A DNA stretch of 29,637 nucleotides from an uncultured Lachnospiraceae bacterium (GTDB taxonomy: Bacteria > Bacillota > Clostridia > Lachnospirales > Lachnospiraceae): NCBI GenBank assembly GCA_910588295.1, contig CAJUQO010000042.1, forward strand, positions 1 to 29,637, read 5' to 3'. The position numbers and the translations under genes were made by a program. Positions 1-6,480 of this stretch are shown here, one piece after another (within the stretch, counting starts at the first letter, position 1; every line of letters starts with the position of its first letter). Below the pieces are notes generated by a model. That model had not been told where the DNA came from. It worked only from the letters and a program-made list of their open reading frames with translations, and searched no databases.

Positions 1-26
1 ACTCCTGCAAATAAATCATCCGGTCC

Positions 27-524
27 ATGGCAGGGTTTATGGTCAATGTACATATGATGGTCACCAACCCCACCGAGTACATAGAGTATTTCGCAAAATG
101 CGGCGCCGCCTACATTACCATGCACCTGGAAACCCTGGTACATCCGATCCGGGCGCTGAAACGGGTCCGCGAGCTGGGCGTAAAAGCCGGCATCGCCATT
201 AACCCCTCCACCGATATCAGCCGCCTGGCCTACATGACGGATGACATTGACCTGGTCTGCATTATGACGGTGGAACCGGGCTTTGCGGGACAAACCCTGA
301 TCCCCGCCACTATAGAGAAGATTACGGCGGTACGTAAAATGTTTGCCGATGCGGGAAAGGACGTGGAGATTATGGTGGACGGCCAGGTCAAGGAGGCCAC
401 GGCGCCAAGGCTAGTGGCCGCCGGGGCCAATATCCTGGTGGTAGGTACTTCGGGCCTGTTCAACACCTTTACACCCGAAGAATACCCGAAAGCCATCCGG
501 TTTTACCAGAATTTAGAATCTTAA
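27..524 (+). CDS. alsE: AlsE-like D-allulose-6-phosphate (ribulose-phosphate family) 3-epimerase, 5'-truncated
   Basis: This is the C-terminal three quarters of a TIM-barrel sugar-phosphate 3-epimerase, which inverts C3 of a ketose phosphate. It resembles AlsE more than Rpe: it has VEPGFAGQ, the family's mobile loop, at residues 82-89 and a phosphate loop VVGTSGLF at 138-145. Metal-binding candidates are H9 in NVHMM and D118 in MVDGQ. Family members have about 220-230 residues, so roughly 60 N-terminal residues carrying the first His and Asp ligands are missing. Codons upstream of the ATG (IIRSM) still read like the family, but an in-frame TAA sits at 12-14. The gene is therefore either broken there or affected by an error close to the window edge. 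The stop lies 17 bases before the next gene, so they are probably cotranscribed. The exact substrate is inferred. Confidence 0.72.
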   Translation: MAGFMVNVHMMVTNPTEYIEYFAKCGAAYITMHLETLVHPIRALKRVRELGVKAGIAINPSTDISRLAYMTDDIDLVCIMTVEPGFAGQTLIPATIEKITAVRKMFADAGKDVEIMVDGQVKEATAPRLVAAGANILVVGTSGLFNTFTPEEYPKAIRFYQNLES

Positions 525-541
525 TTTGAGGAGGCTGTTTT

Positions 542-1357
542 ATGAAAGATTTATCTGCTGTTTTCGGTATGCCGGTTTCCCTGGATGAAAGCACCGGCCT
601 TTTAAAGAGCGGGGAAACAGATGTGGTCTGGGAGGATTATTCCCGCAAGTATTCAGGCAAAATGTTAGGGCTTGTGGCCGATCCGGCCTATCAAGCCACC
701 GATGACCCATACTATGACTTTTACAAGGCCATCGAGAGGAGCGGGGACCGGGAGGCATTTTCCTCCAGAGAGCTCCGCTACGATTCCACAGTGATCCTGC
801 CCGGCGAGGCCAACGGCGAATGCAAAAAAACCGCCGGGCACTTCCATCTGCCCATTCCCGGGAAGCCCTACAGTTTTCCGGAGCTGTATCAAGTGGTGAA
901 CGGTACAGCCCTGTTTGTCATGCAAAAGGTGGATGATTACCAAAAGAACGAACCAATGCGGGTGAAAGACGTGCTGCTGGCGGAGGTACATGCCGGGGAA
1001 GCCATCGTAATCCCCCCTGATTACGGCCACTGTACCGTGAATGTCTGCGATGAAACTATGGTTTTCATTAACCTTGTTTCCGTGAACAGCAACAATTATT
1101 ACGACAGCGTTAAGAACAGCCGCGGCATGAGCGTCTACGTCTACAGGGACGGCAACGGCTATACGCTGAAGAAAAACCCCCGGTATGCATTCGACTGCGA
1201 ACCGAAGACGGTAGTCCCGGGCAGCAGCGATACCCTGGGGATCCACAAAGGGGTACCTGTATACACGGAGTATTTGAAAAATCCGGAACTATATACCTAC
1301 TTGAATGATCCCGAGGAGAAAGCCCCGCTGTTTTTCTCCCTGCTGGCGGAGGCTTGA
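542..1357 (+). CDS. Cupin-type phosphoglucose isomerase family protein (cPGI)
   Basis: A 271-residue protein with the metal-dependent cupin isomerase domain (Pfam GPI, PF06560) found in archaeal and some bacterial phosphoglucose isomerases. The predicted ligands are all present: H100 and H102 in GHFH, E114 in FPELY and H163 in YGHC, with the usual ELYxVxxG motif around 114-120. The N-terminal 80 residues and the tail after about 190 extend the roughly 190-residue archaeal core. The ATG is preceded by GAGGAGG (528-534) at 7 bases. It sits between a 3-epimerase and a PHP phosphoesterase, so it is probably a dedicated isomerase of this sugar cassette rather than the housekeeping Pgi. Family assignment is firm; aldose/ketose phosphate isomerase activity is known for the family, and the true substrate is unknown. 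Confidence 0.8.
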   Translation: MKDLSAVFGMPVSLDESTGLLKSGETDVVWEDYSRKYSGKMLGLVADPAYQATDDPYYDFYKAIERSGDREAFSSRELRYDSTVILPGEANGECKKTAGHFHLPIPGKPYSFPELYQVVNGTALFVMQKVDDYQKNEPMRVKDVLLAEVHAGEAIVIPPDYGHCTVNVCDETMVFINLVSVNSNNYYDSVKNSRGMSVYVYRDGNGYTLKKNPRYAFDCEPKTVVPGSSDTLGIHKGVPVYTEYLKNPELYTYLNDPEEKAPLFFSLLAEA

Positions 1358-1410
1358 CGGCCCATATGTTTCCTGCGGCGGAACAGGCCGCCGGACAGGA
1401 GAACCAAAAT

Positions 1411-2247
1411 ATGGAAGCAGACCTGCATTGCCACAGCACTTGTTCGGACGGCTCCGTCACGCCGGAGCTGCTTGCCCGGTATGCGCTGCGCCTAGGCCTG
1501 GACATCCTGGCCCTGACCGACCACGACACTATGGCGGGTACAGCGCATCTGCAAGCCGCTGCCGCCGGCACACGGCTGCGGATCATCCCCGGCGTAGAGT
1601 GCACCACGAAGGATTCCGGAAGCGGCCGCTCCGTCCACGTCCTGTGCTATGCCCCCGAAAGGCCCGCCATACTGGAGCCGCTTTTGTTGGACACTTCCGC
1701 CAAACGGCGGCGGGCAAAGTTGGACATGGCAGAAAAGCTTGCAAAGTTATACCCCGTCTTGGCTGTGGAGGATGTGCCGGAACTGGCACAGGGGAGCGCT
1801 TCCCTGTTTGAGAATCATATCATGACGGCCCTGGCTAACGCCGGCATTACCAACCACCCCTATGGGCCGCTGCTGGAAAATCTGATCGGGAAACACGGAT
1901 CCTGCCACACGCCCATCTCCTACCCGGATACCCTGGAGGTCATCGACCTGATGCATGAGGCGGGCGGATTTGTGGTCATTGCCCATCCAGGCCAGTTTGA
2001 CTCTGTGGAGCTGACCCTGCGGCTGGCCCGGGAACGGCGGATTGAAGGCATCGAATGTTTCCACTACCGAAATTCCCCGGCCGTCCTCCGGCAATGCCTG
2101 GATACGGCCGCCCGATATGGGCTGGCCGTCACCGGCGGCTCCGATTTTCACGGAATGAACACGAAAACGCCCCATCCCCTGGGCTTTTGCCGGATCTGGG
2201 GGGAATATTCGCGGGCTTTTCTCGAAGCGCTGGATGGCTCTGGGTAA
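1411..2247 (+). CDS. PHP-domain metal-dependent phosphoesterase
   Basis: A 278-residue PHP-family phosphoesterase of the type containing 3',5'-nucleoside-bisphosphate phosphatase (RNase AM) and phosphoribosyl 1,2-cyclic phosphate diphosphodiesterase. All PHP metal motifs are visible: DLHCH (H6, H8), D13, TDHDT (D37-D39), GVE (E63), H76, AHPG (H192) and GSDFH (D245, H247). Residues about 97-170 form the insertion typical of this subgroup. I start at 1411 because AGGAGAA (1397-1403) lies 7 bases upstream and the family begins within a few residues of DLHxH; an in-frame ATG at 1354 would add 19 unrelated residues. Its position 53 bases after the isomerase suggests a phosphatase role in the same pathway, but it could equally be a nucleotide-salvage enzyme. 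Confidence 0.8.
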   Translation: MEADLHCHSTCSDGSVTPELLARYALRLGLDILALTDHDTMAGTAHLQAAAAGTRLRIIPGVECTTKDSGSGRSVHVLCYAPERPAILEPLLLDTSAKRRRAKLDMAEKLAKLYPVLAVEDVPELAQGSASLFENHIMTALANAGITNHPYGPLLENLIGKHGSCHTPISYPDTLEVIDLMHEAGGFVVIAHPGQFDSVELTLRLARERRIEGIECFHYRNSPAVLRQCLDTAARYGLAVTGGSDFHGMNTKTPHPLGFCRIWGEYSRAFLEALDGSG

Positions 2248-2352
2248 GCCGCGGCCTCCCAGCATTTCGCACTGCTCTGGCCATTTTCAATAATTTAAGC
2301 CTCTCGTGCTCAGCAGCCCGTGTGCTTAAGTTACTGACATTGATCCAGTACC

Positions 2353-2381
2353 GCAACAGTTTGGGCAAGCTGAACTGTTAC
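2353..2381. repeat. Palindrome of the AACAGTT...AACTGTTAC family
   Basis: Exact 7-base arms AACAGTT (2355-2361) and AACTGTT (2373-2379) are separated by 11 bases. Another ACTGTTAC copy lies at 2405-2412, followed by ACAG at 2424-2427. The repeats occupy most of the 230-base gap between the PHP gene and the aldolase gene. I find no convincing promoter in this gap. Similar palindromes occur in other gaps of the window. Confidence 0.55.
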
Positions 2382-2477
2382 ATGCAATGCACGGATCGGT
2401 CTGGACTGTTACCCAATACTTTTACAGTTCCGACGTAACATCTGTCTATAAACTTTAACACAGGAGGAATTATACAT

Positions 2478-3083
2478 ATGGCACAAATTTCCCACCTTAA
2501 AACCAGAGAAGATATGTGCAAGGTGGCCCACTACATGTGGGATCGGAAGCTCACCAACGCGGCGGGGGGCAATTTTGCGGTAAAGGCAGACGAGGATCGC
2601 ATCCTGATCTCCCCCTCCCTGATGTCAGAACGGCATTTCTGCGAGCTGGAGCCGGAAGATTTCCTGCTGATCAATACGGATATGGAAATTCTGGAAGGCG
2701 AAGGGAAGCTATCCAGGGAAGGCTACATGCACGTGCTTCTTCTGACCAAATTCAACAATATTACCGCCACGATCCATGCCCATCCTCAATACTGCATGGT
2801 GTACGTGGCCCAAAACAAACCCATCCCCAACATCACCGAAGCCACCATGAAAAGGGGGCCTGTAGAGTGTATCCCTTATACGAAGGCCTACACCCGGGAG
2901 CTTCATGAAGAGATCTACAAATATTGGGACGCCCGCCGCAAACTGGCAGAGACATATCCCATCGGGGCCATTATGCCCTATCACGGGGTGGTGGTGTCCG
3001 GCAGCGACCTATTTATGGCTTACAGCATGCTGGAACGGATTGAGCAGGACGCCATGTGCGGCATCTTCAAAAACAATATCTGA
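2478..3083 (+). CDS. Class II aldolase/adducin family protein (fuculose-/rhamnulose-phosphate aldolase-like)
   Basis: A 201-residue zinc-dependent class II aldolase of the FucA/AraD/RhaD fold, which includes retro-aldol enzymes on ketose 1-phosphates and the AraD epimerase. The zinc triad is H100 and H102 in IHAHP and H169 in YHGVVV, with the acid/base glutamate E81 in SREGYMH. The N-terminal NAAGGNF is the phosphate-binding loop. The ATG has a strong AGGAGG site at about 10 bases. The gene follows a 230-base gap with palindromes, so it may start a second transcript of the cassette. With an isomerase, an epimerase and a PHP phosphatase alongside, cleavage of a phosphoketose to a triose phosphate plus an aldehyde is the natural inference. 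The substrate cannot be read from sequence. Confidence 0.85.
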   Translation: MAQISHLKTREDMCKVAHYMWDRKLTNAAGGNFAVKADEDRILISPSLMSERHFCELEPEDFLLINTDMEILEGEGKLSREGYMHVLLLTKFNNITATIHAHPQYCMVYVAQNKPIPNITEATMKRGPVECIPYTKAYTRELHEEIYKYWDARRKLAETYPIGAIMPYHGVVVSGSDLFMAYSMLERIEQDAMCGIFKNNI

Positions 3084-3125
3084 CGGAACGCCGTAGGCGC
3101 AAAGCGAAAGCTTATCATACTAGTG

Positions 3126-3142
3126 TGCACATTTACTGTGCA
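3126..3142. promoter_or_regulatory. Operator-like palindrome TGCACA-N5-TGTGCA
   Basis: Perfect 6-base inverted arms with a 5-base spacer lie in the gap between the aldolase and the RpiB-like gene, about 155 bases before the latter's start. The size and symmetry suit a dimeric repressor site, but no regulator gene is in view and no clear promoter overlaps it. Confidence 0.3.
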
Positions 3143-3209
3143 AGCCGTAATAAAGTGACCCAAGAGCGCAAAAATCCCATCACACAACGATTTTAAACGG
3201 GTTTTGCAT

Positions 3210-3238
3210 GTAACAGTACGGTTTTTCTGAACGGTTAC
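3210..3238. repeat. Degenerate GTAAC...GTTAC palindrome
   Basis: GTAACAGTAC (3210-3219) and GAACGGTTAC (3229-3238) form an imperfect inverted repeat with exact 5-base ends. It resembles the better copies at 22984, 23081 and 24581. Confidence 0.4.
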
Positions 3239-3244
3239 AATTTA

Positions 3245-3259
3245 TCCGCATAATGCGGA
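3245..3259. promoter_or_regulatory. Perfect 15-base palindrome upstream of the RpiB-like gene
   Basis: TCCGCAT and ATGCGGA flank a single central A, 37 bases before the ATG of the isomerase gene. It could be an operator or a short RNA hairpin in the leader. Confidence 0.35.
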
Positions 3260-3296
3260 CAAATCATAGCCACACTATAAAATGGAGGTAAACCAA

Positions 3297-3884
3297 ATGA
3301 AAACGATCAAAGACAAACAGATCCTTGTGGCCGCCGATTTCGCCGGCGTCCCGCTGAAAAACGCCATCGTGGAGCACCTGGAGCAAAAAGGATGGACAGT
3401 AACAGATATTGGCGTGAAAACCATCGACGAGGAAAATCCGGAAATGTTCCACCGGATCGGCCTGAAGGTTGGCGCCAAAATTGCCGAAGGGGAATTTGAG
3501 CGTGCGCTGATTTTCTGCGGCACCGGTATGGGTATCCACATCGCCGCCAGCAAATGCCCCCATGTCCACGCCGCCGTGTGCGAGAGCGTACCTTCGGCCC
3601 TCCGCGCCATCACCGGCAACGGCTGCAACGTACTGGCCATGGGCGGCCATTATGTAGCTATCCACACCGGTATTCAGATGGCCGACGCCTATCTGGAACA
3701 CAATTTGGGCGACGGCTACGAGAACTGGGACGGCTTCTATGAGTTTCACAAGCTGGCCATTGATGAGCTGGAAGCCTTTGACTACGAGGAATTCAAGGCC
3801 AACGGCTTTGAAGTAAAGACTCTGGGCGAGGTAGACCTGGATGATGAACCTCTGCTGTATGATTATGATTTGAAATACAGGTAA
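3297..3884 (+). CDS. RpiB/LacA/LacB-family sugar-phosphate isomerase, divergent
   Basis: A 195-residue member of the RpiB/LacAB isomerase family, which interconverts aldose and ketose phosphates (ribose-5-P, allose-6-P, galactose-6-P, tetrulose phosphates). The catalytic-cysteine loop is intact: CGTGMG with C74, then HIAASK. Two residues important in E. coli RpiB are changed. The SDHAG histidine is F14 in ADFAG, and the ring-opening histidine after the AxC motif is E96 in AVCES. It also carries about 45 extra acidic and aromatic C-terminal residues beyond the usual 150. The start at 3297 has GGAGGT 7 bases upstream; the ATG at 3282 overlaps that site. It ends the cassette. Family membership is firm; ribose-5-phosphate activity is doubtful. 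Confidence 0.82.
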   Translation: MKTIKDKQILVAADFAGVPLKNAIVEHLEQKGWTVTDIGVKTIDEENPEMFHRIGLKVGAKIAEGEFERALIFCGTGMGIHIAASKCPHVHAAVCESVPSALRAITGNGCNVLAMGGHYVAIHTGIQMADAYLEHNLGDGYENWDGFYEFHKLAIDELEAFDYEEFKANGFEVKTLGEVDLDDEPLLYDYDLKYR

Positions 3885-3974
3885 GACAAGATTTACAAGC
3901 TTTTTACTTTCTTTTTCTCCCAGACCACAAATAAGTTTTTATAAAATTGCCTATATGAACTTTTACCACAGAAC

Positions 3975-3988
3975 GCGGGCATGCCCGC
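3975..3988. repeat. Perfect 14-base GC-rich palindrome
   Basis: GCGGGCA followed directly by TGCCCGC forms an uninterrupted palindrome just beyond the terminator of the minus-strand endopeptidase gene. It may be part of the transcription end region of either convergent gene. Confidence 0.35.
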
Positions 3989-3993
3989 CATAC

Positions 3994-4024
3994 AAAAAAA
4001 GAGCCTGCTTCCGCAGGCCCTTTT
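3994..4024 (-). terminator. Rho-independent terminator of the NlpC/P60 gene
   Basis: A 6-base GC-rich stem, GCCTGC (4003-4008) and GCAGGC (4013-4018), has a TTCC loop. Read on the minus strand, the stem is followed by seven T (complement of 3994-4000). The plus strand also shows CCCTTTT after the stem, so it may stop the RpiB-like transcript as well. Confidence 0.85.
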
Positions 4025-4026
4025 CA

Positions 4027-5370
4027 TTATGTAAATATTCTTCTGACCGCCAATATGGTTCTGTATGCCGCATTGTAGCTGATCTTGATACCGTCCTTCT
4101 TGCAGCTGGCGTGTACGATAGCGCCGTTGCCCATATAGATCGCACAATGGCCGGAATAGCAGATGATGTCGCCGGGCTTTGCCTCCGAGTAGGATACTCC
4201 CGTCCCCACGCTGCGCAGCGCGCTGGAGGAATGGGGCAGGCTCACACCAAATTTCGCATACACGGACATAATAAATCCGGAACAATCCGCACCGTTTGTC
4301 AGGCTGGTACCGCCCCATACATAGGGGTTGCCCACGAACTGGGTAGCGTAGCTGACCACGGAGCTTCCCTTTCCGCTGTATCCCACGGAACCGCCGCTGG
4401 ACGTGCCGCCTGAGCTACTGCCGGAACTGCTGCCCGAAGAGCTTCCCGAGCTGCCTCCCGAAGAACCCCCTGAGCTGCCTCCCGAAGAACCTCCCGAGCT
4501 GCTGCCTGAGGATGCACTGTTCGACCGGGCTGCCGCCTGACGCTGTCTCTCCTGCTCAGCCGCTTTTCTCGCCGCCTCCTGAGCCGCTTTCTTCCTGGCC
4601 TCCTCGGCCGCCCTTCTCGCCTCTTCCTCTTTCTGCTGCTGGATCTGACGGATCTGGGCGGACTGCTGACGGATCAGCTCTGTATAAGCATCGGCCTTCG
4701 CCTCCGCATTCTTGATCTCCGATGCGTAGTTGGCGCTGGTCGCTCTCTTCTGCTCAAGCTTCTTATTTAACTCTTTTTCTTCTTCCTCGCTGCACTCCCG
4801 CATCACCACCAGCTCGGATTTTTCGATCTCCAGATTATTCTCCAGCTCTGTGACCTGCTCCACGGTGCTTACGTAAGTATCCAGCGCTTCCCTGTCGTAA
4901 TCGTACAACTCCTGGGTATACTCGGCTTTATTCAAAAGATTGGACAGATTGGCGTCGGCCAGAATCATTTCCGCCCAGGCGCCTGTACCGCCTTTCTCAT
5001 AAAGGAACTGGATGCGGGTCTTCATGGAATCATACTGTTCCGCCACATCCTTCTCGGCTGCTTCCAAATCCTCTTTGGTCTGCTCGATCTCAACCTCTTT
5101 ATCAGCGATATCCGCTTTCAGTGTCTTGATCTCCACCATGACCTCGATCAGATCCTTATCCAGAGCCTCGATCTCGCCCTCCAGCTTTCTTTTCTTAACT
5201 TCCAGATCGTCGATCTCCGCCTGCTTAGCGGCCAGATCCTTCTGGGTCTGAGCCTTCTGCTGCTCCAATGCCTTCTGCTTTTCATCCAAGGTGCTGGCGC
5301 ACACCCCCTGTGTGCCGAACATCATCACAGCCATCGCAAGCGCAAGCCCTCTTTTTGTCTTATTAAACAT
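4027..5370 (-). CDS. Secreted CwlO/PcsB-like peptidoglycan endopeptidase with NlpC/P60 domain
   Basis: A 447-residue exported cell-wall hydrolase. A signal peptide covers about residues 1-25 (lysine-rich start, hydrophobic core, GVCA-S cleavage site). A long coiled coil rich in K, E and Q runs from about 28 to 275. A Gly-Ser linker occupies about 280-335, and an NlpC/P60 cysteine-peptidase domain ends the protein. Catalytic candidates are C363 (ADCSGF), H408 (GHCAIY) and H420 (VHAS). The layout matches CwlO and PcsB, D,L-endopeptidases that are usually activated by FtsEX through the coiled coil. The start has AAAGGGG about 8 bases upstream and a leader of roughly 125 bases. A terminator follows directly. 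Its neighbours on the same strand include a membrane amidase, which supports a cell-wall role. Confidence 0.9.
   Translation of the reverse strand: MFNKTKRGLALAMAVMMFGTQGVCASTLDEKQKALEQQKAQTQKDLAAKQAEIDDLEVKKRKLEGEIEALDKDLIEVMVEIKTLKADIADKEVEIEQTKEDLEAAEKDVAEQYDSMKTRIQFLYEKGGTGAWAEMILADANLSNLLNKAEYTQELYDYDREALDTYVSTVEQVTELENNLEIEKSELVVMRECSEEEEKELNKKLEQKRATSANYASEIKNAEAKADAYTELIRQQSAQIRQIQQQKEEEARRAAEEARKKAAQEAARKAAEQERQRQAAARSNSASSGSSSGGSSGGSSGGSSGGSSGSSSGSSSGSSSGGTSSGGSVGYSGKGSSVVSYATQFVGNPYVWGGTSLTNGADCSGFIMSVYAKFGVSLPHSSSALRSVGTGVSYSEAKPGDIICYSGHCAIYMGNGAIVHASCKKDGIKISYNAAYRTILAVRRIFT
4448..4511 (-). repeat. 24-base tandem repeat encoding the Gly-Ser linker
   Basis: Two near-identical 24-base units start at 4448 and 4472, and a diverged third starts at 4496. 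Together they encode serial GGSSGGSS segments in the endopeptidase linker. Such arrays readily change length by slippage, so linker length may vary between strains. Confidence 0.7.
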
Positions 5371-5428
5371 ATGTATAACCCCTTTATTTTTCTGTTTCGA
5401 ACTTTTTTGAATTAATCGGTTGCTCTTT

Positions 5429-5477
5429 ATTCAATATTCCTGCTCTAAATTACAAAAATGAGAATAAAATATTGAAT
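5429..5477. repeat. Inverted repeat ATTCAATATT / AATATTGAAT in the endopeptidase leader
   Basis: Perfect 10-base arms at 5429-5438 and 5468-5477 are separated by 29 bases, within the inferred 5' untranslated region of the NlpC/P60 gene. It could be an operator pair or an AT-rich RNA stem affecting mRNA stability. Confidence 0.45.
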
Positions 5478-5502
5478 TTCTGTTACTCTTTGATCCTAAT
5501 AC

Positions 5503-5531
5503 ATGGTATCATAAGTCCGGTTAAGATGCAA
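5503..5531 (-). promoter_or_regulatory. Candidate extended -10 promoter of the NlpC/P60 gene
   Basis: On the minus strand TTGCAT is followed after 17 bases by TACCAT, preceded by an extended -10 TG one base upstream. This would give a leader of about 125 bases. The hexamers are imperfect, so this is tentative. Confidence 0.35.
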
Positions 5532-5601
5532 CCGTTTGGAGGACATTCCTTACGATTTGGCAAAATCGACGTATTCTTCCTGTAAAATTCCTGCTGTCTC
5601 T

Positions 5602-5618
5602 TGTAATGTTTTTGTAAT
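5602..5618 (+). promoter_or_regulatory. WalR-type direct repeat TGTAAT-N5-TGTAAT
   Basis: Two exact TGTAAT hexamers are separated by 5 bases, an exact fit to the WalR (YycF) consensus TGTWAH-N5-TGTWAH known from Bacilli. It lies about 70 bases upstream of the candidate promoter of a cwlO-like gene; cwlO is a classical WalR target. The repeat points away from the gene and lies next to the DUF2284 stop codon, so chance occurrence is possible. Confidence 0.35.
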
Positions 5619-5632
5619 ATTTTCACACATTC

Positions 5633-6199
5633 CTATGAGAGAAGCCCGCAAACCAAAATGAAGTATTCCGGCAGCCGTCCTTCCTCCATCCACAGAAGTT
5701 CCTGCTTTAAATATTTTGTCACCGTCAACCCCACATTACCTCCTATGGACTCAATAGAATAGCGCATTTTATCAGGAAAACGACAGGGTTCTCCCATGGG
5801 GCGGGTGCACGGTTTACAGTTCATACAGGATCCCGCGCTCAAGGAGACGCTGCCCGGATTTTCTTTTTCCATCTCCATCAGCTCTGCGGTGAGTTTCTTC
5901 TTCTCGGCCCATAGGGTTTCCTGAACCAGCGTGCCCAGCTCATCTTTCCCATAAGTTTTTTCTGTCATTTCCCGAGGGAAACAGATCTTTACACCGATCA
6001 GATGGAAATTATCATATCTTCTCCAGTAATCCTCCGGATCAAAATCATAGGAGGGGCAGGACCAGACCGTTTCATAGTTGCCGCACTGTTTACAGCACTC
6101 TAGAAAGGTAGGTACATCCACACAGGACTCCACGTATTCTTCGACAGGCACATCGGCCTCATAGCGTTCCACCGTATACCTCATATTGCCAGCCGCCAT
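5633..6199 (-). CDS. DUF2284 cysteine-rich putative metal-binding protein
   Basis: A 188-residue protein of the DUF2284 family (predicted metal-binding, function unknown). It carries clustered cysteines: a pair near residues 35-36 and C39 (CCKQC), C48 in WSCPSYDF, and a later SCMNCKPC cluster with a further PC about ten residues on. Such spacing suits an iron-sulfur cluster or zinc site. There is no signal peptide or membrane segment, so it is probably cytosolic. AAGGAG lies 6 bases upstream of the ATG. It follows the HPr-like gene by 54 bases on the same strand and may be cotranscribed with it. No specific role can be assigned. Confidence 0.75.
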   Translation of the reverse strand: MAAGNMRYTVERYEADVPVEEYVESCVDVPTFLECCKQCGNYETVWSCPSYDFDPEDYWRRYDNFHLIGVKICFPREMTEKTYGKDELGTLVQETLWAEKKKLTAELMEMEKENPGSVSLSAGSCMNCKPCTRPMGEPCRFPDKMRYSIESIGGNVGLTVTKYLKQELLWMEEGRLPEYFILVCGLLS

Positions 6200-6253
6200 A
6201 ATGATCTCCTTCCGTCACAGATATTATTACCCCGAAACACATGGCCCCCAGAC

Positions 6254-6478
6254 TTATGCGAGAAACTCCGCCATGCGGGCGGCCGCATCCTTATCCTCTG
6301 TATGAAGCCGAAGCTCCAGGCTTTTCCCCAGATCCATACTCAGCACACCCATGATCGACCGGGCGTCCACCACGTATCTTCCACTCACCAGATCCGCCGA
6401 AAAGGGAAGCTGATGGGCCGCATGAATAAAAGCGCTGACCTCCTCTATAGAATGCAGCCTGATCATCTGCGAAATCAT
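6254..6478 (-). CDS. HPr-like protein lacking the active-site histidine (copy 1)
   Basis: A 74-residue protein with the HPr fold signature. ARSIMGVLSMDL at 39-50 matches the segment around the HPr regulatory serine (Ser46), with S41 equivalent. The GIHARPA loop with the phosphocarrier histidine is absent; by offset the position is S10. It therefore cannot carry phosphate from Enzyme I in the normal way, but could be phosphorylated on serine by HPrK, as Bacillus Crh is. Its start lies 3 bases after the amidase stop, so the two are coupled. A close paralogue sits at 24758-24997 and shares DLVSGRY and SIMG. The fold call is firm; any regulatory role is inferred. Confidence 0.78.
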   Translation of the reverse strand: MISQMIRLHSIEEVSAFIHAAHQLPFSADLVSGRYVVDARSIMGVLSMDLGKSLELRLHTEDKDAAARMAEFLA

Positions 6479-6480
6479 AG

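Noticed and set aside
2290..2333. Terminator after the PHP gene (TTAAGC...GCTTAA)
   Set aside because: The 6-base arms are far apart, the inner pairing is poor and no T-run follows.
4390..4520. CRISPR-like array
   Set aside because: The regular repeats are contiguous 24-base coding units of a Gly-Ser linker with no spacers.
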